Below are positions 43,266-52,892 of a stretch of 64,000 bases of DNA, piece by piece (position 1 is the first letter of the stretch; every line of letters begins with the position of its first letter). The stretch lies in contig OX639965.1 in NCBI GenBank assembly GCA_951828235.1, positions 579,191-643,190 on the forward strand, read 5' to 3'. Below the pieces are notes generated by a model that searched no databases, was not told where the DNA came from, and saw nothing but the letters and a program-made list of their open reading frames with translations. A program made the translations under genes and the position numbers. This DNA is from an uncultured Gammaproteobacteria bacterium (GTDB lineage Bacteria > Pseudomonadota > Gammaproteobacteria > Steroidobacterales > Foliamicaceae).

Positions 43266-43398
43266 CGAACGTCCACCGGCGGGCGTTGGGCGACGGTGCC
43301 CGAGAAGCAGGAAAAACGGCTGCGCTTCTAGCTGCCGCAATTTCGTTCCGATACATCTCCGGCTTGCCGGGTCGTATCCTGTCGGATACAATCTGCAA

Positions 43399-43704
43399 GT
43401 GCCCACCGTCAGCCAGACCGAAGCCTTTGAACGATGGTTCGAAAAGCTTCGCGACCGACAGGCGAAGGCACGGATTGCTGTGCGGATCCGCCGATTGTCT
43501 TTGGGCAATCCCGGAGATGTGCGGCGCGTTGGAAAAGGTGTGACCGAGCTTCGCATCGATTATGGTCCGGGCTACCGCGTGTATCTGGTCGGACGCAGCC
43601 CCAAGGAAGTGTTGCTGCTCAATGGAGGCGTTAAGCGCACCCAGGAGCAGGACATCCTAAGGGCTCACGAAATGGCGCGGAGGATAAGAAAAGATGACCA
43701 CTAA
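43399..43704 (+). CDS. TIGR02683 RelE/HigB-like toxin
   Basis: The 101-residue addiction-module killer has FERWFEKLRDRQAKARI, NPGDVRRVGKGVTELRIDYGPGYRVYLV and LLNGGVKRTQEQDILRA, the complete TIGR02683 pattern. It starts with GTG. The TIGR02684 antitoxin follows with an 11-nt overlap, giving the toxin-first order typical of this family. Confidence 0.9.
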   Translation: MPTVSQTEAFERWFEKLRDRQAKARIAVRIRRLSLGNPGDVRRVGKGVTELRIDYGPGYRVYLVGRSPKEVLLLNGGVKRTQEQDILRAHEMARRIRKDDH

Positions 43705-44017
43705 GCCAATCAAAACCCGCCCCTGGGACGCGGCGGATCATTTGCAAGATGAACAGGACATTGCCGCCTACCTCGATGCGGCTTTTGAGGACGGCGACCC
43801 TCAGCTAATTGCAGCTGCGCTGGGGGATGTGGCACGGTCCCACGGCATGACGCGAATCGCAGCAAAGACCGGGCTAGGCCGGGAGAGCCTCTACAAGGCG
43901 CTTTCGGCGGAGGGCAACCCGGGATTCGCCACCGTACTCAAGGTCCTGCAAGCGTTGGATTTCCGTTTGGTTCTTTCCGCCACCCGCTCACGGCTAGGTA
44001 GTGACCCTGCAATCTAA
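43694..44017 (+). CDS. TIGR02684 HTH antitoxin
   Basis: The 107-residue partner has RPWDAADHLQDEQDIAAYLDAA, the acidic toxin-binding part, then an HTH (GMTRIAAKTGLGRESLYKAL) and NPGFATVLKVLQALDFRL. It is the standard antitoxin for TIGR02683 toxins. A GTG at its 3' end could start the methyltransferase frame that follows. Confidence 0.9.
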   Translation: MTTKPIKTRPWDAADHLQDEQDIAAYLDAAFEDGDPQLIAAALGDVARSHGMTRIAAKTGLGRESLYKALSAEGNPGFATVLKVLQALDFRLVLSATRSRLGSDPAI

Positions 44018-44072
44018 GGTTGGGACACCAGCCAAATGTCAATTTACTACTAATTCATGTCAAAGTAGTAGT

Positions 44073-44825
44073 TTGGAGGTACTGCGCAAGCCGATTTCGC
44101 TCTACGACAGGATCGGGGGCGGATACGCGGGTTCTCGAAGGCCCGATCCGCGCATCGAAGAGGCGATATGGGGTGCGCTCGGTGATGCGGAGTCCGTCAT
44201 CAACATCGGCGCGGGAACGGGTTCTTATGAGCCGACCGACCGGCACGTGGTCGCGGTGGAGCCGTCGATGACAATGATCGCGCAACGGCCGGGGGGCAGC
44301 GCGGCAGCGGTCCAGGCTACGGCCAGCTCCTTGCCGTTCGGGAACGACAGTTTCGACGCAGCTTTGACGGTCTTGTCCGTGCATCATTGGCGCGACCGGG
44401 CGAAGGGGCTCCGAGAACTCCGGCGCGTTGCGCGCAGCCGGGTCGTCGTGCTGACGTGGGACCCTGCGTCGCCGGGATTCTGGTTGACCGACTATTTTTC
44501 TGAGATCCTGGAGATCGACCGTTCGGTATTTCCCTCGGTCGATGACTTCAGGCGCGAACTGGGATCCGTGATGGTGCAGACGGTACCCATTCCGCACGAT
44601 TGTACGGACGGCTTTCTCGGCGCCTGCTGGCGACGCCCTGAAGCCTATCTTGACGAACGCGCACGCGCCGCGATGTCCACCTTTTCCAGGCTGTCCGATA
44701 CGGAGCGCGGGCTGGCGCAATTGAGTGCCGACCTCGAATCCGGGAACTGGCGGCGCAAGTACGGCGCACTGCTCAGCGAAACCGAACTCGACCTCGGCTA
44801 CCGCTTGATAATCGCCAACGCCTAG
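44073..44825 (+). CDS. Class I SAM-dependent methyltransferase
   Basis: The protein has SAM motif I VINIGAGTGSYEP, then VVAVEPSMTMIAQRPG, ATASSLPFGNDSFDAALTV and SVHHWRDRAKGLRELRRV, typical of Methyltransf_11 small-molecule enzymes. The substrate is unknown. Start uncertain: TTG 44073 gives LEVLRKPISLYDRIGGGYAG, a sensible N-terminus, while an in-frame GTG at 44001 adds 24 unlikely residues through a repeat shared with 34.5 kb. Confidence 0.78.
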   Translation: MEVLRKPISLYDRIGGGYAGSRRPDPRIEEAIWGALGDAESVINIGAGTGSYEPTDRHVVAVEPSMTMIAQRPGGSAAAVQATASSLPFGNDSFDAALTVLSVHHWRDRAKGLRELRRVARSRVVVLTWDPASPGFWLTDYFSEILEIDRSVFPSVDDFRRELGSVMVQTVPIPHDCTDGFLGACWRRPEAYLDERARAAMSTFSRLSDTERGLAQLSADLESGNWRRKYGALLSETELDLGYRLIIANA

Positions 44826-44880
44826 CGCGCGATAGCCCGCGTCATGAAGGGTTGGGCGCTGGTGGAGCCGGCGCACCATG

Positions 44881-45969
44881 TCATCCCGGCAAGCGCAAGG
44901 CATAGCGCGTACTGCGCCCGCCGCCGGGCAGCCGCTCAAGCGCCCCGATTTTCATTAGCAGGGACAGGTCCCGGGTGGCCGTTGCGCCTGAGCAACGCGT
45001 GAGCGCTACGTACTTGCGGGCACTCATGCCGCCCCTGAAGCCCTCGGGTCCCTCGCGCAACATGCGGGCCAGCACCTTCTCCTGGCGGTCGTTGACGCGA
45101 TTCCCGTAGCTGCGCCAGAACGCCGCCTTGCGAATCACGAACGCGATCTGTTCCCTGGCCTTCTCCTGAGCATTCAGGACGCACTGTGTCCACCATTCCA
45201 GCCAGCCGGTAATGTCCATACCGCTTTGCCGGCTGGCCTGGTTGAGCATCTCGTAGTACTGCTTGCGCTGCCGATCAATAGCGGCGGACAAGCTCAGTAA
45301 TGCCGGGTAACCCAATTCCTGAGACAGCGCGATCTCGGCAATTGCCCTCCCCATGCGCCCATTTCCGTCCGCAAATGGATGAATGGACTCGAAATACAAA
45401 TGGGCTACACCGGAGCGCACCGGTCCCGGCAATGAACTGCTGGCATTGAACCACTCGACAAAGGTTTCCATTTCGCCTGCAACCCGCGAAGCCGGAGGCC
45501 CCTCAAAGTGCACTTTTTCTTTCCCGGCAACGCCGGAGACGATCCAGATTGGCTTGGTACGCCAGCGTCCGGCGTTGCGCATCCTTTCGCCCAGGAATTG
45601 GCGGTGCCAGGAGCACAAGCCGTCAACGGTCAGCGGTTCGGCGAAATCCTGGCCGGACAGAACCATCAGACGGGCGATTCCGCGAGCGTATGGATCCTGC
45701 CATCGATCCTCCTCGGCCAGACCCAGCTGCTTGAGGATGGATGAGCGAACAGCTTCGGGATCAACAGTCTCGCCCTCTATCCGCGATGTCGTCTGCGCCT
45801 CGGAGACCATCAGATCGATCATCGAGTTGGTGCGCTCCTGGTAGGAAAGCGATCGCATCTCGCTGGCCAGCCGGTTGACGGTTAGCGCGTAGCGATAGCT
45901 GTTGTCCTGGACAACCCCCGCATTCCACGTGAAATGCGGCCAGTCCTTGAGTTCCCAGATGTAGGGCAT
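44881..45969 (-). CDS. Fic-family AMP-transferase, class II
   Basis: The 362-residue protein has an N-terminal DUF4172-type domain (WPHFTWNAGVV), the inhibitory motif TSRIEG (residues 61-66) on the N-terminal side, the active-site HPFADGNGRMGRA (His197) and a C-terminal winged helix (LTRCSGATATRDLSLLMKIGALERL). This is the class II, self-inhibited layout that transfers AMP to protein hydroxyls when relieved. No antitoxin-like partner is adjacent, as expected for self-regulated Fic. Confidence 0.92.
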   Translation of the reverse strand: MPYIWELKDWPHFTWNAGVVQDNSYRYALTVNRLASEMRSLSYQERTNSMIDLMVSEAQTTSRIEGETVDPEAVRSSILKQLGLAEEDRWQDPYARGIARLMVLSGQDFAEPLTVDGLCSWHRQFLGERMRNAGRWRTKPIWIVSGVAGKEKVHFEGPPASRVAGEMETFVEWFNASSSLPGPVRSGVAHLYFESIHPFADGNGRMGRAIAEIALSQELGYPALLSLSAAIDRQRKQYYEMLNQASRQSGMDITGWLEWWTQCVLNAQEKAREQIAFVIRKAAFWRSYGNRVNDRQEKVLARMLREGPEGFRGGMSARKYVALTRCSGATATRDLSLLMKIGALERLPGGGRSTRYALRLPG

Positions 45970-46087
45970 GAAGGATCTTTCCGTTCTGATTCGATTGGAA
46001 TGATCTGAATAATACCTCTATTCGCATCACATATTTGCTTATATCCGCAATTTTATGATTCGAATAGGCCTCTTATTCACCTCGGCG

Positions 46088-47182
46088 TCAGCCCTCCTGC
46101 CAGCGGTATCGGACTTTCAGCTTGTTCAGATAATTCATCGGGAGAAGCCCATCATGCTGCATCCTGCCGACGACAATTCCGGGAGCCACGCCTATCTTCC
46201 TCGCGAACGCCGTCACGCTTGCAGCCGTATGCGCTAGAAAGGGCAATGCGGCGGCATCACCTGGACTTATCAGGAAATCGCTGGCGAATCGATCGGCTTC
46301 TTCTTCGTTCTTGCCGTCCAGCGCGCCGGCAAACTCAAGAAACAACATCTTCTTTCCATGCAGCAGGATGTGGCCAGCCTCGTGAAAGAAGGCGAACCAG
46401 AGATGATCATTCGATTTGTAGCGCAGACTGAGCATGAGAAGGGCCTTGCCGTTCGTGAGCCATTTTGTAGCACCTGTGACCGGGCAACCTGGCGGCGCGG
46501 GCTCGAAAACAACCGCGACCCCGACACGTGCGCAAGCCTCGGTAAGGCCCGCCACGAATAAGGCTGGATCACTTTCGTTCGTAAGATTTCTCAAGTTCTT
46601 GAGTTCGGCCTTGAACCCGCCTCTGTCGAACCGCTCGCAGTCAAGGTTCATGGCGGCCTTTTCTCCCTGACGCAGCCACGCTGCAATGGCAGGGACGTTC
46701 TTTCGGTACCTGGGGGACGACTTGAACGCGGCCAACGCCAGTGGCTCCGCGTACTTATTTCGCCACGCATCGACGGATGCCACGCCGAAAAACGAAAGGC
46801 ATTCGGACACCTGTGTTGTCTTGTCAGCCGCCTTCGAAACCCACTCGTACTTGATCATATGAGCCAGCGGAAGCTCACGAAGCCAGTGCGATTGCGAGCG
46901 CAATGACGCTTGCTCGCTTTGACGAGCAATGATCTCGCGGTATTTCGCCTCTCTCGAAAGCCAGAAACCAGCCGTCCCTCCGAGCACTCTTTCGAGGCGA
47001 AAAGCGGTGTCCTCCGTTATTGACGCCTTGCCGTTTATGAGCAGGCTAACGTGTTTGGCCGTGTAGCCGGTGCGCTCGGCAAACTCGGTCTGCGGCCAGC
47101 CACGTTCTTCCAGAAGATCCAGGATGGTATCCCCGGGCGGAGACACCCATTTCGGTTCAAACTGAGCAGCAATTTCAGCCAT
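46088..47182 (-). CDS. HigA-type antitoxin fused to ImmA/IrrE peptidase domain
   Basis: The 364-residue protein begins with an XRE HTH (GWPQTEFAERTGYTAKHVSLLINGKA) and a HigA-like helix, then carries a C-terminal ImmA/IrrE zinc-peptidase domain with FFHEAGHILLHG and a downstream Glu-rich NEEEADRFASDFL. Long HigA proteins of this type pair with HigB toxins; the peptidase may self-process or respond to stress. ATG 47182 overlaps higB by 8 nt. Confidence 0.88.
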   Translation of the reverse strand: MAEIAAQFEPKWVSPPGDTILDLLEERGWPQTEFAERTGYTAKHVSLLINGKASITEDTAFRLERVLGGTAGFWLSREAKYREIIARQSEQASLRSQSHWLRELPLAHMIKYEWVSKAADKTTQVSECLSFFGVASVDAWRNKYAEPLALAAFKSSPRYRKNVPAIAAWLRQGEKAAMNLDCERFDRGGFKAELKNLRNLTNESDPALFVAGLTEACARVGVAVVFEPAPPGCPVTGATKWLTNGKALLMLSLRYKSNDHLWFAFFHEAGHILLHGKKMLFLEFAGALDGKNEEEADRFASDFLISPGDAAALPFLAHTAASVTAFARKIGVAPGIVVGRMQHDGLLPMNYLNKLKVRYRWQEG

Positions 47183-47504
47183 GGTAGTCTCCAATGAACA
47201 CAACCCGAATCGAAGCGACGTTCATCCAGTCCGTCGCTCCGTCCTTCGTGGTAGGCACCGGTTTGTCGTTTGCCTCAAATACGAGCCTGTGGCCGCCGGA
47301 AAGGCGAACCGCAAATTGACCTGCGCGGGTCCCCTTGAGCGGATGGGGCTGACCGGCCGGAATATCTCCAAGGCGCGAGGCCGCCATCAGGTCGGCAAGC
47401 CGCGACTGAAGTTTCCTGGCCGACGCCTGACCCAACCTGCGTTTGGCCTCTTGCGGATCTTCACAGATCTTTCGGAGACCCGGGCTTGCAAAGGCAACTT
47501 CCAT
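47175..47504 (-). CDS. HigB-family mRNA interferase toxin
   Basis: The 109-residue RelE-fold protein has ASPGLRKICEDPQEAKRRLG, ADLMAASRLGDIPAGQPHPLKG and QFAVRLSGGHRLVFEA, the HigB killer pattern, and ends VVFIGDYHG. Toxin precedes antitoxin as in other higBA loci. Confidence 0.87.
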   Translation of the reverse strand: MEVAFASPGLRKICEDPQEAKRRLGQASARKLQSRLADLMAASRLGDIPAGQPHPLKGTRAGQFAVRLSGGHRLVFEANDKPVPTTKDGATDWMNVASIRVVFIGDYHG

Positions 47505-47572
47505 TCCAGATCTCCGATAGTCGGATGATTACCATATCAGTTAATATATCCTTATACCAATACTTAGATTAT

Positions 47573-47591
47573 ATTTACCTTATTGGTAAAT
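47573..47591. promoter_or_regulatory. Possible HigA operator
   Basis: ATTTACC-TTATT-GGTAAAT is a perfect 7-bp inverted repeat about 70 nt upstream of higB in a very AT-rich leader. The 298-nt gap to HyuA holds nothing else I can support. Confidence 0.45.
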
Positions 47592-47802
47592 ACAATCCAT
47601 ATTCTGTAGGCGACCGATGCATTCTTGGCCGATTGAACCGGCGAGAATAGAGTCCGAGCGGGACCTGAAGAGCTGGGTGGGAGAAGCAGCCGCGTTCACC
47701 GCAAGCCTTCCGGCCAAATAACGGCCTGGCGCCGCCCCGGGCGCACCAACCTGCCCAAACGGGTGGGTTTCCTCGCAGGCTTTCGTCGCTAACCTAGTTC
47801 TC

Positions 47803-49881
47803 ATGAAAGGTAGGCCTATTGCGCGTGCCGCCAGCGACGTGGGGGGGACGTTTACCGACCTGGTGCTCTACCGCGTGGGGAAGGACGGCAGCGAGGTCCA
47901 TTGTTCCAAGGTTGACACCACGCCTCCGGACTTTGAGCTCGGCGTCATGTCGAGCCTCGAGAAGCTGAATGCCGAGCCTTCCGAGCTTGATTTCTTTGCC
48001 CATGGATGCACGGTGGTCATCAACGCGCTCACGGAGCGCAAGGGAGCGAAGACCGCGCTGATTACGACCCGGGGCTTTCGGGACGTGCTGGAAATAGCGC
48101 GGGGCAACCGGCCGGACCTCTTCAATTTCAATTTCCGCAAGCCCAGGCCGTTCGTGGACCGGTACCTGAGGCTGGAACTTCCGGAAAGGACCACCTATCA
48201 CGGGGAAATCCAGGAAACCGTGGACATGAGTTCGCTTCCGGAGCAGATCGACTACCTCAAGCGCGAAGGCGTGGAAGCGATCGCGATCGCCTTTCTGCAT
48301 GCATACATCAACCCGTCCAACGAACAGCAGGCCGCCGAAGAAATCCGGCGCCAGTGGCCGGAGGCTTCGGTTATCGCTTCCCACGAGGTATCCCGCGAAT
48401 GGCGGGAGTACGAGCGCACCAATACCACGGTGCTGGCCGCCTACGTCCATCCGATCGCCGAAGCCTACATCGAACGGCTGCAGTCGAGCCTCAAGCAGGG
48501 CGGCTTCCGGCGCGGCCCCTACATGATGCAATCCAACGGTGGCATCACGACGGCGGAAGCCGCCAAGCGCAACCCCATCGCGATGGTCGAATCGGGACCG
48601 GCCAGCGGCATATTCGCGGCCGCCTACCTGGGCAAGCTCATCGGCGAACCCAACCTGATCGTGCTCGACATCGGCGGCACCACGGCCAAGTGCGCGCTGG
48701 TCGAAAACGGCAGGGTCCGCGTAACCACCGAGTATCACATCGAGAAGACCCGCAAGTCCCCCGGCTACCCGATCCAGACGCCTGTGTCGGAGATCGTCGA
48801 AATCGGCACGGGCGGCGGGTCCATAGCCTGGGTGGACGCGGGAGGAAAACTCCACGTAGGTCCCCAATCGGCAGGCGCGGACCCGGGTCCGGCCGCCTAC
48901 GGCCGCGGCGGAACGCGCGTCACCACCACCGACGCCAACCTGGTTCTTGCCCGAATCGATCCCGACAGTTTCGTGGGCGGGGAGGTCGATCCCGACTGGC
49001 CGTCGGTGAACCACGCTTTCGCGCCGCTTCAGGACGAGCTGTCGCTGACCCGCGAGGAGATCGCCCGCGGCATCGTGCAGATCGCCAACGCCAACATGGT
49101 TAACGCTCTGCGGCTGGTGTCCACCAACAAGGGCCATGATCCGCGCGAATTTGCGCTCATCGCATTTGGAGGGGGTGGAGCGATGCACGCCCTGCCCCTG
49201 GCGGAGGAGTTGAAGGTCCGCAAGGTGATCGTGCCGGTCAATTCGTCGGTCTTTTCCGCATGGGGCATGCTGCTGAGCGATCTGCGCCGCGACTACGTCC
49301 AGACGCGGCCCCTGTACTTCAACGCCGACAACCACCGGCGGGTCCTTGAGACCTTCGCGCGGCTGCGGGAAAAGGCGGAGGAGGACTACATCGGCGACGG
49401 GGTCGTTTCCACCGGTGCGGAACTCGCCTTCGAACAGCACGGAGACATGCGCTACGAGGGCCAGGAACATACGGTCAAGGTGCCGCTGAAACTGAGCGGG
49501 CAGGCGCTGGCGGAGGAGCTGGAGGCGGCGATCGAGGAATTTCACCTGGCCCACGAGCAGCGCTACACGTACCGGCTCGAGAATCCGGTCCAGATCGTCA
49601 ACTTTCACCTGGTGGCGACGGCGGAGGTGGACAAGCCGGAACTTGCGGAACGCAGGCCTTCGGGAAAAACGCTCAATGAGGCGCGTCTGGGCAGGCGCGA
49701 GGTGGATTTTCATCCGCACGGGCGGCATGAGGCGCGAATCTACGACGGCGGGCTGCTCGACTCGACCATGAACGTGGAAGGTCCCGCGGTCATCCAGGAG
49801 GCCTCCGTGACGCTTCCCGTGCCCGCCGGCCGAACCGTGTCGCTGGACCGCTACGGCAACTACCACATCGAGCTGAAATAG
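47803..49881 (+). CDS. hyuA: Hydantoinase/oxoprolinase subunit A (HyuA family)
   Basis: The 692-residue ATPase subunit belongs to the N-methylhydantoinase A / 5-oxoprolinase / acetophenone carboxylase family. It has the actin-like phosphate motifs ASDVGGTFTDLVLY (residues 10-23) and LIVLDIGGTTAKCAL, and GTGGGSIAWVDAGGKLHVGP followed by QSAGADPGPAAYGRGG. It would couple ATP hydrolysis to opening or carboxylating a cyclic amide or ketone together with HyuB, which begins 13 nt downstream. The true substrate cannot be read. Confidence 0.93.
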   Translation: MKGRPIARAASDVGGTFTDLVLYRVGKDGSEVHCSKVDTTPPDFELGVMSSLEKLNAEPSELDFFAHGCTVVINALTERKGAKTALITTRGFRDVLEIARGNRPDLFNFNFRKPRPFVDRYLRLELPERTTYHGEIQETVDMSSLPEQIDYLKREGVEAIAIAFLHAYINPSNEQQAAEEIRRQWPEASVIASHEVSREWREYERTNTTVLAAYVHPIAEAYIERLQSSLKQGGFRRGPYMMQSNGGITTAEAAKRNPIAMVESGPASGIFAAAYLGKLIGEPNLIVLDIGGTTAKCALVENGRVRVTTEYHIEKTRKSPGYPIQTPVSEIVEIGTGGGSIAWVDAGGKLHVGPQSAGADPGPAAYGRGGTRVTTTDANLVLARIDPDSFVGGEVDPDWPSVNHAFAPLQDELSLTREEIARGIVQIANANMVNALRLVSTNKGHDPREFALIAFGGGGAMHALPLAEELKVRKVIVPVNSSVFSAWGMLLSDLRRDYVQTRPLYFNADNHRRVLETFARLREKAEEDYIGDGVVSTGAELAFEQHGDMRYEGQEHTVKVPLKLSGQALAEELEAAIEEFHLAHEQRYTYRLENPVQIVNFHLVATAEVDKPELAERRPSGKTLNEARLGRREVDFHPHGRHEARIYDGGLLDSTMNVEGPAVIQEASVTLPVPAGRTVSLDRYGNYHIELK

Positions 49882-49894
49882 CCGGAGGAGAACC

Positions 49895-51568
49895 ATGAGT
49901 TCCACGTCATTCGACCGGGAAGTCATCAAGGACTGCATCGTGGCGCTGGGCGACGAAATGTTCGAGGCGGTCATCCGCACCAGCATGAGCCCCATCATTT
50001 ATGAAACCACCGACTTCGCCGTGGGCGCCACCGATGCGCGGGGCAATCTCCTGGCGCAGGGCAACGGCGTGACCGCCTTTCTGGCCACGCTGGATACGGC
50101 CGTTCAGGACGTCCTGAAGCACTACCCGGAACCGGGCGACATCGCCGAAGGCGACGCCTTCATTACCAACAGCCCCTATTGCGGCGGCGGGACGCATCTT
50201 TCGGACGTGGTCATCATCGTGCCGGTGTTCCACGACCGGAGGCTCATCGCGTTCACGGTGAACAAGGCCCACTGGACCGAGGTGGGGGGCGCCCAACCCG
50301 GCAGCGTATCGACGGAATCGACGGAGATTTACCAGGAAGGGCTTCATTTCCGGTTTCTCAAGCTCTACTCGGGCGGCGAGCTGAACCAGGCGCTGGTGCA
50401 GATCATTCGCGACAACGTCCGCCTTCCCGAATCCACCATCGGCGACATGCATTCCGGTGTGGCGGCGGCGCGTGTCGGCGCGGCCCGGATTCGGGAACTG
50501 GCCTCCAAGTACGGCGTGGAATCCGTCCTGGAGGCGATGGAGGACCTGCTCGACTACGGCGAACGCATGACTATCGAGGAGATCCGCAAGCTGCCGGCCG
50601 GCTCCTTCGAGGCGACGGACATCGTGGAAAGCGACGGGCTCGGCAACGGCCCCTTCGAAATCCACTGCAAGGTAACCATCGGAAACGGCAGGATCACCGC
50701 CGACTTCACCGGCACCAGCGAGCAGGCCCAGGGGCCGATCAATTGCGCCTACACGGGCCTGATCACCGGCGCGCGCTGCCTGTTCAAGGCCATCACCAAC
50801 ACCGAAATCCCGGCCAACGGCGGCTGCTTCCGGCCGCTGGAAGTGATCTGCCCGGAAGGCACGGTCATCAGCGCAACCTCGCCGGCGCCGGTCTCGCTCT
50901 ATTACGAGTCGCTGATCGCCGCCATAGACGTGATGTGGAAGGCGCTCGCCCCGGCCCTGTCCGACCGGCTTTCCGCGGGACACCAGCGCACGGTGGGCGC
51001 CAATTTCATATCCGGCATGCACCCGGACACCGGAGACCTGTTCGTCATGGGTCAGCCGCTGGTGGGCGGCTGGGGCGCTTCGGATGGAGTGGACGGCGAC
51101 AGCGGGCAGTTCTGTTGCGGCAATGGCGAAACCTTCAACGTGCCGGTGGAACTGTTCGAAACCCGTTATGGGTTGCAGGTCGAGCAGTACGCATTTCACA
51201 ATGAAGCCGGCGGGGAAGGAAAGTACCGGGGCGGCAAGGGCGTGATTCTCGATTACCGCGTGGTCTCGCCGGAAGTGTTTCTCACCTATGCCGCCAGCCG
51301 CACGGAAGCGCGTCCCTGGCCGATTGAGGAAGGCCTTGAGGGATCCACAAACTACGCCGAGATCCTGCGCAAGTCCGGGGAAGAGGAGCGCTACTCCATG
51401 TGCACCATGGTCCGCGCGGAGCAGGGCGATTGCATTCGGCTGGTGTCGGCCACGGGCGGCGGCTACGGCGATCCCACGGAACGCAAGCGCGCCGAAATCG
51501 AACAGGACATCAAGAACGGCTATCTCACCCGCGAGCGGGCGGACGAGGTGTTCGGGTTCAGCGGATGA
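49895..51568 (+). CDS. hyuB: Hydantoinase/oxoprolinase subunit B (HyuB family)
   Basis: This 557-residue subunit pairs with the preceding HyuA. Family blocks include MFEAVIRTSMSPIIYETTDF, ITNSPYCGGGTHLSDVVIIV, VNKAHWTEVGGAQPGS, and EGKYRGGKGVILDYRV and SATGGGYGDPTERKRAEIEQ near the C-terminus. GGAGGAG lies 7 nt before the ATG. Its stop overlaps (ATGA) the probable start of the permease gene, suggesting one catabolic operon. Confidence 0.93.
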   Translation: MSSTSFDREVIKDCIVALGDEMFEAVIRTSMSPIIYETTDFAVGATDARGNLLAQGNGVTAFLATLDTAVQDVLKHYPEPGDIAEGDAFITNSPYCGGGTHLSDVVIIVPVFHDRRLIAFTVNKAHWTEVGGAQPGSVSTESTEIYQEGLHFRFLKLYSGGELNQALVQIIRDNVRLPESTIGDMHSGVAAARVGAARIRELASKYGVESVLEAMEDLLDYGERMTIEEIRKLPAGSFEATDIVESDGLGNGPFEIHCKVTIGNGRITADFTGTSEQAQGPINCAYTGLITGARCLFKAITNTEIPANGGCFRPLEVICPEGTVISATSPAPVSLYYESLIAAIDVMWKALAPALSDRLSAGHQRTVGANFISGMHPDTGDLFVMGQPLVGGWGASDGVDGDSGQFCCGNGETFNVPVELFETRYGLQVEQYAFHNEAGGEGKYRGGKGVILDYRVVSPEVFLTYAASRTEARPWPIEEGLEGSTNYAEILRKSGEEERYSMCTMVRAEQGDCIRLVSATGGGYGDPTERKRAEIEQDIKNGYLTRERADEVFGFSG

Positions 51569-52841
51569 GGCCCCGCGGATAGATTTTTCCAAGTCTCAGG
51601 TCCCCGCCTCGGCCACCTATACGGGCTGGCATATCGCGCTGGTGATTGTGGGCGGCACCATTGCGGTGCCGGCCTTCCTGATGGCGGCCAACCTCGGCGC
51701 CAGCCTCGGCCTGCGCGATGCGGCAATCGCGTTCAGTTGCGGGTGTTTGATTCTCGGTTCAATGGCCGCGCTCACCGGGCTCTGCGGCCAGAAGTCGGGG
51801 CTCTCCGCCTACATGCTCAACGAATTCGCGTTCGGCCGCTGGGGCGGAAGAATCGCCAGCACCGTGGTGTCCATGACCCTGATCGGCTGGTTCGGCGTAA
51901 CCAGCGCGCTGTTCGGCAGGGCCGCCAATCTCATGGGCCGCAGCGTATTCGGCGTCGACTGGCCGGTAGAGCTCTACATGGTCCTGGGCGGCGGGCTCAT
52001 CGTGGCCGTTACCGTCACCGGGTTCAAGGGCATAGACAAGCTGGCGCTGGCGCTGGTGCCGGTAATGCTCGCCTTCCTGATGATGGCGGCCTGGCTCTCG
52101 CTGCCGCAACTGGATCAGTGGATCGAGCCCACCGGAGGAACTCCGATGACGCTCACCACCGCCATTTCGGCGATCGTGGGCAGTTATATTGCCGGCGTGA
52201 CGATACAGCCCGACTACGCGCGGTTCGCGCGTTCCAGGCGCGCAGCGCTGGGCTCGGCCTTCGTCGCGCTGGCCATTTCATTTCCGATCCTTCTGTTCTG
52301 TACCGCCATTCCTTCCATCGCGTACAGCGAACCGGACCTGCTGAAAGTAATGATCGCGCTGGGAATCGGCATTCCGGCCTTCCTGCTGCTGATACTGGCT
52401 GCCTGGTCTTCGAACGTGCTTTCCGTGTACTCCGGGGCGCTGGCGCTGGCAACGGTCTTTCGACGTCTGGATCTCAGGGTGCTCATTGTGGGAGTGGGGA
52501 CGCTCGGCACGCTCCTGGCCCTGGCCGGGGCCGGCGACTATCTGATCGAGTACCTGGTATTGCTCGGGATCACCATTCCTCCGATTTCAAGCATCTACCT
52601 GGTCGATACCCTGCTTTTCCGCAAACGCTTCGACGATGTGGAATTGAGCAAGCGCCCGCGCCTTTCGCTGAAGGCCCTGGCAAGCTGGATAACGGCAGTA
52701 GGCGCAGGGGCCTGCTCTCACTTCGGCCTGTTCACGCTGACTTCGGTCGCGGCGCTCGACTCCATCGTGGTTGCAGGGGCGCTCAGCGTGATTCTGGGTG
52801 GCGGTTTTCGTCGCGCGGGCGTCTTGGTGCGTCCGACATGA
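51565..52841 (+). CDS. NCS1 cytosine-permease-like transporter, frameshifted at its start
   Basis: The body is an intact CodB/NCS1-type transporter of about 12 membrane segments (ASATYTGWHIALVIVGGTIA, then PAFLMAANLGASLGLRDAA). It would import a nucleobase- or hydantoin-like compound for HyuAB. Its frame has no ATG, GTG or TTG before the first membrane helix. The ATG at 51565, overlapping the HyuB stop, runs into TAG at 51580. One extra C in the CCCC run at 51571-51574 would give MRPPRIDFSKSQVPASATY in frame. So it is either a 1-nt deletion or a sequence error. Confidence 0.8.
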
Positions 52842-52892
52842 TTTGATAACCTGACATTCCTTTGCGGGCCCCCGTTCGGTCCTCCGTTGCAT

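Noticed and set aside
21047..47802. CRISPR array or integrase within the island
   Set aside because: I looked for regularly spaced short repeats and for tyrosine- or serine-recombinase motifs and found neither.
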